DNA of 64,000 bases from positions 4,291,934 through 4,355,933 of the forward strand of contig OY725494.1 in assembly GCA_963281255.1 (NCBI GenBank). The letters run 5' to 3'. A program made the position numbers and the translations under genes. The first letter of the stretch is position 1. Every line of letters starts with the position of its first letter. Positions 57,584 through 64,000 of the stretch are shown here, one piece after another. This stretch comes from Aphrocallistes beatrix. Lineage: Eukaryota; Porifera; Hexactinellida; Sceptrulophora; Aphrocallistidae. Under the pieces are notes generated by a model. That model was not told the DNA's origin. It did no database searches and was given only the letters and a program-made list of their open reading frames with translations.

Positions 57584-58055
57584 TACTCTAATCGGACAAA
57601 AGTATTTGAAATTCTTACTATTTTCCATCATAATTAGTTATAAAGTGGGTCTATTCATGAGTGAAATGTAATCAAACTGTTACAGATATTGTAATTTCGA
57701 TTTCAAATTCATATTCTACACATTCGAATTACTCAGGTTAGATGCCTTCTATTGATGCATTCATTTCCAAGGAAAAGATGCATCGAACTGTGCCACTTTG
57801 TGCCACTCCTCGTCATCATGTCTAATGGTATGGGAGTGAAAAGTGACATAGATTGATAATAATTCAACTTATGAATGAATATGGCAATATAAGGCTTCAA
57901 ACCTGAGTAATTCGAATGTGTAGAATATGAATTTGAAATCGAAATTCCAGTATCTGTCACAGTTTGATTACGCTTCTCTCCATGAATAGACCCACTTTAT
58001 GACTAATTATGATGGAAAATAGTAAGGATTTCAAATACTTTTGTCCGGTTAGAGT
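57584..58055. mobile_element. Long-TIR MITE with TACTCTAAyCGGACAAAAG ends
   Basis: Nearly the whole element is two inverted arms: TACTCTAATCGGACAAAAGT at the left and the complement of TACTCTAACCGGACAAAAGT at the right, with pairing continuing through AATTCATATTCTACACATTC. Same family as 45311-45725. Mariner/Tc1-like by its ends. Confidence 0.85.
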
Positions 58056-59583
58056 AGGTGTAACTGTGTTCTGAGTTGGATGTTCATTAGTCTGCTACAA
58101 TGGGGTACATCTACGTATTTAAGTAAGACAGGATCTAAAGTCGTTCTCTTGCTCATTTGTTTAGAATATTTTTGTCGATGTGAATCTATCGAGCTCACAT
58201 GATCAATATCTACTTCATATCTGTCAGGAAGATCTTATGTCAAAGCTTACATTCGAATCTCTGAACTCTTAATAAAGCAATCATTGAAAAATGTTTCTTT
58301 AATTTTTTTAAAATATATTAGTTTCAATTGTATACTTCTACTCTCGATTGCATTCCTTTCAAATGATGACTGTTTCCTTTTGGACATTTCTATGTTATTT
58401 TCTTTCGATAGCAGGCGACTTTGCAATATTTTTATTTATCTTCATTTGATATTCAATAGTGCGTTTTCTTACTGTGTGAGCGGTTTATTCTTATCTCAAT
58501 CTGAGTTCATATTGAGTACGCAGTGTACTCTGTGTATTCTGATATATTATTCCATTTCGCGTTATTAAATAGAATGGATATTGTACATTTATTTTCCTTA
58601 AAATACTATACTGAATTATATAGAAATATTATGGACAATTTGTTTTTAATTCTGTGTTATGGTTTGACTGAGTAGTACGTATGATGATTATAGAGTCTCT
58701 TCTACCCAGTCTATTATAGTACATTGGTAGCAGGCAAGTACTTAATGGGTTCTTGCATAATAATCTTTGCTTAGTAATAATTGTATTAATATCCACAATC
58801 TGCTCTCTGTCCTAATCAATTAGTTGTAAAGCGATGGTAGAAGACAATAGTAATCTTCCAGTAATACAGAAACCTCATATCTTGAATGATACGCAACACA
58901 AAACACAAGTCAACACAGATTGAATTAACAAATATACTATGTTCCAACTTCTACCTATTTTCTTATCTATCAAGGTTGACCTAATTACATAGTTTTCTAA
59001 TTTTACGTAGAAATCCTTGTTTGCACCTACAACCATATTATTATTAAATAGGTTATGGTGCATAGGTTATGTATTGTGTGATGAGTTAGTATATTATAGT
59101 ATGCAATCAAACTAAAATGCCAGTCGACAGACTGATAGTGCATCTACATTAATTAATTAACTCGTAGAGCACGAAATGTGAATATTCTAATACAGCTGGA
59201 AATATTTATATTTGAAATCTATGAGATGAAATATCATAAAGTAATCATTGAGATCTCGTTTGAGTAATTTATTTGTATATACAGCCATAATTAAACAGCC
59301 ATAATAAACCTGGAACAACTTGGCATATTGAAAATGAAAATAAAAGTTAATTGAAAGTAAACTGAAAGTGAAAATGAAATTGGGGTCATCCCTATTTATA
59401 CCTTTGACCCCAAGTCGTTCCAGGGCTTTAATTGCGTTACTCGCTGATTTTTTTTGAGACACTCGATTGAGAAAAGAGTTTGTTTTTAAGTATTAATTGA
59501 CTTACAAATATCATGAATTAGTATTAAATTTCTACAAGTAGAAAAAAACAGAGAACACTCAAATTGCATAATAGTTACTTCTA
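58056..59583. other. Intergenic, mostly featureless
   Basis: No supportable gene. About 59118-59165 (CGACAGACTGATAGTGCATC, then CTCGTAGAGCA) matches 2525-2575 next to the other family N pseudogene, and ATATACAGCC follows in both. Confidence 0.45.
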
Positions 59584-60306
59584 TTAATATGTGGGATAGT
59601 AAGGCCAGTTGCAACATCGGAATCCAAATCCTCCAGTTCTCATGCTCCATTTCACACTAGAGATAGGTTGGAATGTGAATTGTCTCTGAGTGTAGTCTAA
59701 TTGGTTCTCATTGGAGCACTTCAGTTGATATTCCCAGTCACTCATATCCTGTAGCGTTGGAGAGAGAGAAGTCTGTTCAGTGTATTGACACAAGAATTTC
59801 TTGCGATTAGTTTCTTCATTCACTTCTTCCGTCCGACTTCTCTTCAAAGGAGAAGTGTTCTTGAGTAAGACTGAATCTACAAAGTCGTTCTTCCTCTTGC
59901 TTAATCGTTTGGAGTATCTTTCCATATGTACTTGTATTGTGTCCTTATAAGGATAATCACCTCTGAACTTCTGTGTAGCAACTCCCATGACACTTCCAAG
60001 AGCTTCTTTCACTCGTTTCTGTTCTGTTTCCGTAGCTTTGAACAGTTCTGGAATGTTTATTTCCTTCACTCTTCCATGAAATGTCCCTGTATGATTACTA
60101 CAGTCAAAACTTAAACTCAACTCTGAATCCTGAATAAACCATTCATTCTCGAATAGTTTCATTGTGGAGCTTTTGTCATCATTCATCGAAAATTTTGAAA
60201 GTTTATACTCGATTCCATTCCAGTTGAATAATGGGTGCTTTATTTTGTATTGTCTTAGTTTACTTCTATCGATAGAACAAGAAGCTCTATGATCAATCGC
60301 CTGCAT
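59584..60306 (-). CDS. Family N protein, one-domain form, copy 1 (function unknown)
   Basis: 240 residues from the ATG at 60306 (MQAIDHRASCS); the frame is open 46 codons further upstream, but that part is AT-rich and unlike the paralogues. The N domain is about residues 20-155: KHPLFNW, NEWFIQDSELSLSFD, INIPELF, HMERYSKRLSKRKNDFVDS. A basic KNTSPLKRSRTEE segment resembles a nuclear localisation signal. The tail has many Gln/Asn/Tyr/Phe and ends aromatic and glycine-rich (GGFGFRCCNW). Its neighbours are CC genes on the same strand. The last two thirds are almost identical to the copy at 63304. No enzyme motif is visible; a DNA- or protein-binding module is possible but unproven. Confidence 0.72.
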   Translation of the reverse strand: MQAIDHRASCSIDRSKLRQYKIKHPLFNWNGIEYKLSKFSMNDDKSSTMKLFENEWFIQDSELSLSFDCSNHTGTFHGRVKEINIPELFKATETEQKRVKEALGSVMGVATQKFRGDYPYKDTIQVHMERYSKRLSKRKNDFVDSVLLKNTSPLKRSRTEEVNEETNRKKFLCQYTEQTSLSPTLQDMSDWEYQLKCSNENQLDYTQRQFTFQPISSVKWSMRTGGFGFRCCNWPYYPTY

Positions 60307-61754
60307 AATGTATGACAAGTTGAATTTAAATACTCTAATGTAATGTGTGATATATTTATATATATAGATATTTTTTGTTAGATAACGGAAATGCTCGAGT
60401 GTTGAGAATGCGTTCAGTAGATTATGTTTGGTTTGAACAGACAATCCTTTGAGCTGTACTGTTTCGCAATTCTATTAATTGGGTTTCAAATTGCAGCATT
60501 CTACAATATCCTATAAAAAAGGCTATAACTCCTGTTCTCGACACTATAATTCAATTAATTCGCGAAATTTTACCAAATCTTATATTTGTTTTGTCTTGAC
60601 AAGAGAAATGCAATGAATCACCAAAACGTCCAATCAGTTTGAACTCTTATTATGTTATAGGTATAGACCAGTCGCCAAAGTCTGTCCTTGCAATCTTGGT
60701 AAGCTAAGGTTTAGTAAGATTCCATACCAGATGAGTGGCACCCGGACAACTTGAGGATTTTATACATGTGAAAATCTACATTTTCTACCGATAAGGAATA
60801 TGCATTCTCTACGAGGATATCCTTACATCTCAGTTGCACCAATGTTAGTTTCTGAGATATCATTTGTGGTTTTCCAGTCATAATCTTGGATATTTACATC
60901 AGAAGCAAACGCTTTTGCTAAATTCCGCGTTTTAAAATGTTCAGAGCTAATGACAACGGAGCAAGTTCATCCGATACACTTCACAAGCACTAATACTAAT
61001 ATGTCACCTTTTGTGGAGAATTAAGAAACGGCAAACAACTTTTCGGCGTCACATGCAACAGTCAAATCACTTATTCGGGGTTTTTTAGTGTTAAAGTTTG
61101 CATATTGTTCACTCCTTTGTGCAATTTTAAATAGAAACTTTTAAACATTACCACTTTTCTCCAAAGTAACGACATTGTGAACATTTACATTGCCATCTGA
61201 AAGTTGACAGATCTAACACTGTATACAAAGGATTATGTAGTTCTAAGAATCTTGTGTATTTTCTATCTATCTTGGGAATCAACCATTTTCCTAATTTATT
61301 TCTGTTTATCCTCTTTCGCGTTATATTCTCATCGCCATTATCGAATACTTTGCACGTTACCAAATGCAAAAATCACAAATAATAAGGCTAAGCAACATAC
61401 TACTAACTCCTAATATATGATTCCCTATTCAACAGTAATAAGTACATGGATAGTTATAAGTGAATTGTCATATTAACCTGGAAATTATGCTTACTGTAAT
61501 TCCACAACAAAAATAGAACACAAATATCCCAGAATGAGCTTAATAATCTCTACTATTGATTCAAGGAAAATATATATAGTAGATAATACGAGGAGATTTA
61601 GTTTATTAGAACGGTTCAGTTACACTTTTCTGAGAAACTGGTTGGTGACAAGGTACCTTACCACTGGATAGGACACTCACAATTTAATTGGACAATAATG
61701 CTTACAGGATAATAGCCTATTACTAGGTATACGACAAATAAATAGAGTGATTAT
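60307..61754. other. Intergenic, nothing recognised
   Basis: AT-rich DNA between N copy 1 and CC copy 2. No gene, repeat family or RNA seen. Confidence 0.4.
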
Positions 61755-62243
61755 TTATGAGAGCGCTTCGTTTATTTCCTCTTTCTCGAATGGGAGACTC
61801 TCTTCCAGTGTGTTCTTCAGCTCTGCAGTGTCCAGACAGGACCGGATGTCAGGGAGAGTTCTCTCCAGGTTTGATTTCTGCGTGTGAAGCTGCTGCTCCT
61901 TGCTCGCTATCTGGTCTGATTCTTCTGGAGTTGGATCTCTCTCCTCCTCTCTCATCTGTCTGTACGAGTCTTCCAAGCTATTCGTCAGATCCTGGATTGT
62001 GTAGAATATCTCCTCTGCTTCTTTCCTCTTCTCTTCGTGCCTCCGCCTAATCTGTGAGATGCCTTTCATCCCGAATCTTTCCACACAGTAGTGTGCTAAC
62101 CTTACGAGTCTCCTGAAGTTGTCTTCTTGCTGTTGGATTATTCGCTCTCTCTCCGTGAGTGAATTCTCCCATGCGTGCTTGTAGTTATGCGAGATCATTC
62201 TGTCTCTGTTACCTCTCAAGGTTGCATCTGGTTGTTGACACAT
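61755..62243 (-). CDS. Family CC small helical protein, copy 2 (function unknown)
   Basis: 162 residues, single exon, from the ATG at 62243 (MCQQPDATLRG). Helical and highly charged like CC copy 1: TERERIIQQQEDNFRRL, then the shared HEEKRKEAEEIFYTIQDL and the acidic end. The N-terminal 60 residues differ from copy 1 while the remainder is nearly identical. It lies 1.06 kb downstream of the family N gene at 63304, on the same strand. Role unknown. Confidence 0.7.
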   Translation of the reverse strand: MCQQPDATLRGNRDRMISHNYKHAWENSLTERERIIQQQEDNFRRLVRLAHYCVERFGMKGISQIRRRHEEKRKEAEEIFYTIQDLTNSLEDSYRQMREEERDPTPEESDQIASKEQQLHTQKSNLERTLPDIRSCLDTAELKNTLEESLPFEKEEINEALS

Positions 62244-62310
62244 TGTTGCTGTTCTAAATTTTGTTGAATAGTATTTACTGGGAATTATTTATGTTTAAAA
62301 ATTTACACCT

Positions 62311-62487
62311 ACAGTCGACTCCGCTTAATAGGGTCACATCGGTCAGGGCGTATTTTGACCCTATTAACCGAAAATATTTTTGTATTAGCCTCTATGTGTG
62401 AGAGCTATTCCGGTCCTGCCAAAAGTGACCCGATTAAGCGGCTGACCCGATTAAACAGTGGCCCTATTAAGCGGAGTCGACTGTATT
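62311..62487. mobile_element. MITE, pogo/Tigger-like, nearly perfect ends
   Basis: ACAGTCGACTCCGCTTAATA at the left and its complement TATTAAGCGGAGTCGACTGT at the right, flanked by TA. About 175 bp, non-coding. Confidence 0.85.
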
Positions 62488-62540
62488 TATATGTAATCTG
62501 TCTGATAGAGAGGAAATAGAAGTGTGTAGCTATTATAATC

Positions 62541-62650
62541 TTCCTTGTAAGATAAAGCCAGTTTCCATTGGCTCTAGGTTTTCTGATCTTCCTTGTAAGA
62601 TAAAGCCAGTTTCATTCGTTCTCCGGTGGATTCTAGGTTTTCTGATGGAG
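62541..62650. repeat. Short tandem duplication
   Basis: CTTCCTTGTAAGATAAAGCC, AGTTTC and TCTAGGTTTTCTGAT appear twice in succession (about 62541-62588 and 62589-62646). The second copy has a short insertion. Confidence 0.75.
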
Positions 62651-63303
62651 GATCTTGGAAGAAGAACAATTGGTTTGAGTGTGGTAGACTTGTGGCTGAC
62701 TCTCGGCCCAATAAGAACTCTACAATTGAGATTTGCACATTGCATTTGTTCCCTAGCGCCATTTTTTATTTAGAATCGTCATTTATAATAGTGTTTATTT
62801 GATAAATATTCATGGTTGTACAATAATGATCTATTTTCGTTCCTAGATAACGATATTGTTGTTACAGGATTGGTTGATAAAGTTTATCGTGGATAGCTGA
62901 TTTTTGGTATACCGAAATATTTCGGACTAGTTTGATCAAGTTCGAGTCTCAGGAAAATCATATACACATTTATACACGTATGCCCCTCTAGATATTTTGT
63001 ACAGCACTACAGCAGTCTAATTGTCTCTAGCAACGGGAAATATGAAGCGGTCACACTCGTTACAAATACCTTTATATGGACATTAGGATTTCCTCTTGTA
63101 GTCAACTTTATATTCACTAATAATTTGTTTAACAGAGTTATGGACCAATTTACTCCCATAAATAATAATTGTTGATTAACACTGGAGTTTAATGTCTAGA
63201 TAGCAATGGGGAATCCATTAGAATAGAATGTCATTCCAACATACACACATAAACACCTCTAATTACACTTACAACTGACAAAGCATATTCCTCTTTACTT
63301 GTA
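62651..63303. other. Intergenic, nothing recognised
   Basis: Between CC copy 2 and N copy 2. No supportable feature. Confidence 0.4.
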
Positions 63304-64000
63304 TTAGTTTGTAGGATAATAATGCCAGTTGTAACATTGGAATCCAAATCCTCCTCCCATGCTCCATCCTACACTAGAGATAGGTTGGAATGTGAATTGT
63401 CTCTGAGTGTAATCTAATTGATTCTCATTGGAGCACTTCAGTTGATATTCCCAGTCACTCATATCCTGTAGCGTTGGAGAGAAAGAAGTCTGTTCAGTGT
63501 ATTGACACAAGAATTTCTTGCGATTAGTTTCTTCATTCACTTCTTCCGTCCGACTTCTCTTCAATGGAGAAGTGTTCTTGAGTAAGACTGAATCTACAAA
63601 GTCGTTCTTCCTCTTGCTTAATCGTTTGGAGTACCTTTCCATATGTACTTGTATTGTGTCCTTATAAGGATAATAATCTCTGAACTTCTGTGTAGCAAAT
63701 CCCCTGATACTTCCAAGAGCTGCTTTCTCTCGTTTCTGTTCTGTTTCTGTAGCTTTGAACAGTTCTGGAATGTTTATTTCCTTCACTCTTCCATGTAATG
63801 TCCCTGAATGATTACTACAGTCAAAACTTAAACTCAACTCTGAATCTTGAATAAACCATTCTTTCTTGAATAACTTCATTATGGAGTTTTTGTCATTCGA
63901 TGGAATATTTGTACTTGAAAGTGTATGTTCTATTTCATTCCAATTGAATTGTGGATGCTTCATTTTGTGTTGTATCATTTTATTTCCATATATGGAATAA
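63304..64000 (-). CDS. Family N protein, one-domain form, copy 2 (5' end beyond window)
   Basis: The ATG at 63978 would give 224 residues, but the frame stays open upstream to the window edge and reads YSIYGNK, alignable with the N-terminus of copy 1 (CSIDRSK). The true start is therefore probably outside. Domain features: KHPQFNW, KEWFIQDSELSLSFD, INIPELF, YSKRLSKRKNDFVDS, SPLKRSRTEE, Gln/Tyr-rich tail ending GGGFGFQCYNW. The C-terminal two thirds are near-identical to copy 1, the N-terminal part less so. Confidence 0.72.
   Translation of the reverse strand, partial: YSIYGNKMIQHKMKHPQFNWNEIEHTLSSTNIPSNDKNSIMKLFKKEWFIQDSELSLSFDCSNHSGTLHGRVKEINIPELFKATETEQKREKAALGSIRGFATQKFRDYYPYKDTIQVHMERYSKRLSKRKNDFVDSVLLKNTSPLKRSRTEEVNEETNRKKFLCQYTEQTSFSPTLQDMSDWEYQLKCSNENQLDYTQRQFTFQPISSVGWSMGGGFGFQCYNWHYYPTN

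Noticed and set aside
58284-58568. Plus-strand frame of 94 codons, hydrophobic
   Set aside because: AT-rich composition gives Phe/Leu/Ile by chance; no homologue in the window and no splice or start support.
56020-62050. Plus-strand frames opposite the two CC genes (Ser/Leu/Pro-rich, about 100 codons)
   Set aside because: Antisense shadows; the minus-strand frames have normal starts and duplicate as proteins.

Overview
This is nuclear DNA from an animal. It is AT-rich, has spliceosomal GT-AG introns, carries many short inverted-repeat transposons, and encodes a filamin, a transmembrane semaphorin and a large family of coiled-coil/NHL proteins. The NHL expansion (no RING or B-box) and the simple semaphorin (Sema-PSI-stalk-TM, no Ig domain) suggest a non-bilaterian animal, possibly a sponge. 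That placement is inference; no rRNA or mitochondrial marker is present.

Layout. 0.17-3.3 kb: an intact gene of an unrecognised family ('family N', two copies of a domain of about 140 residues) and a decayed copy split by an interspersed repeat. 4.2-6.0 kb: a GTACCCCCT minisatellite and three inverted-repeat elements. 6.2-9.2 kb: an intronless short filamin on the minus strand (two CH domains, eight filamin repeats). 10-14.5 kb: no gene, but palindromic elements. 14.7-40.2 kb: eleven coiled-coil/NHL genes, all on the plus strand. Nine of them (21.3-40.2 kb) form a tight tandem array of two-exon genes. 41.6-52.65 kb: one semaphorin gene, which I resolved into 22 phase-consistent exons encoding about 838 residues. 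52.7-55.7 kb: interspersed repeats. 56-64 kb: an array on the minus strand alternating family N genes with genes for small helical proteins ('family CC'), plus one N relic. The last N gene runs off the window.

The most interesting system is the NHL array. The genes look like mosaics. Exon 1 is near-constant and carries a KRVKL motif like the c-Myc nuclear signal. The coiled coil comes in two types (alpha, beta), the middle of the propeller comes in two unrelated-looking cassettes (I, II), and the 3' end (about 280 bp) is nearly identical in every copy, even in an otherwise diverged gene. Two neighbours share the same transposon in the same intron yet carry different middle cassettes, so cassettes appear to have been exchanged after duplication. 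Three of the nine copies are broken by a single small lesion. The N and CC families repeat the theme of a homogenised 3' half and a diverged 5' half. What any of these families does is unknown.
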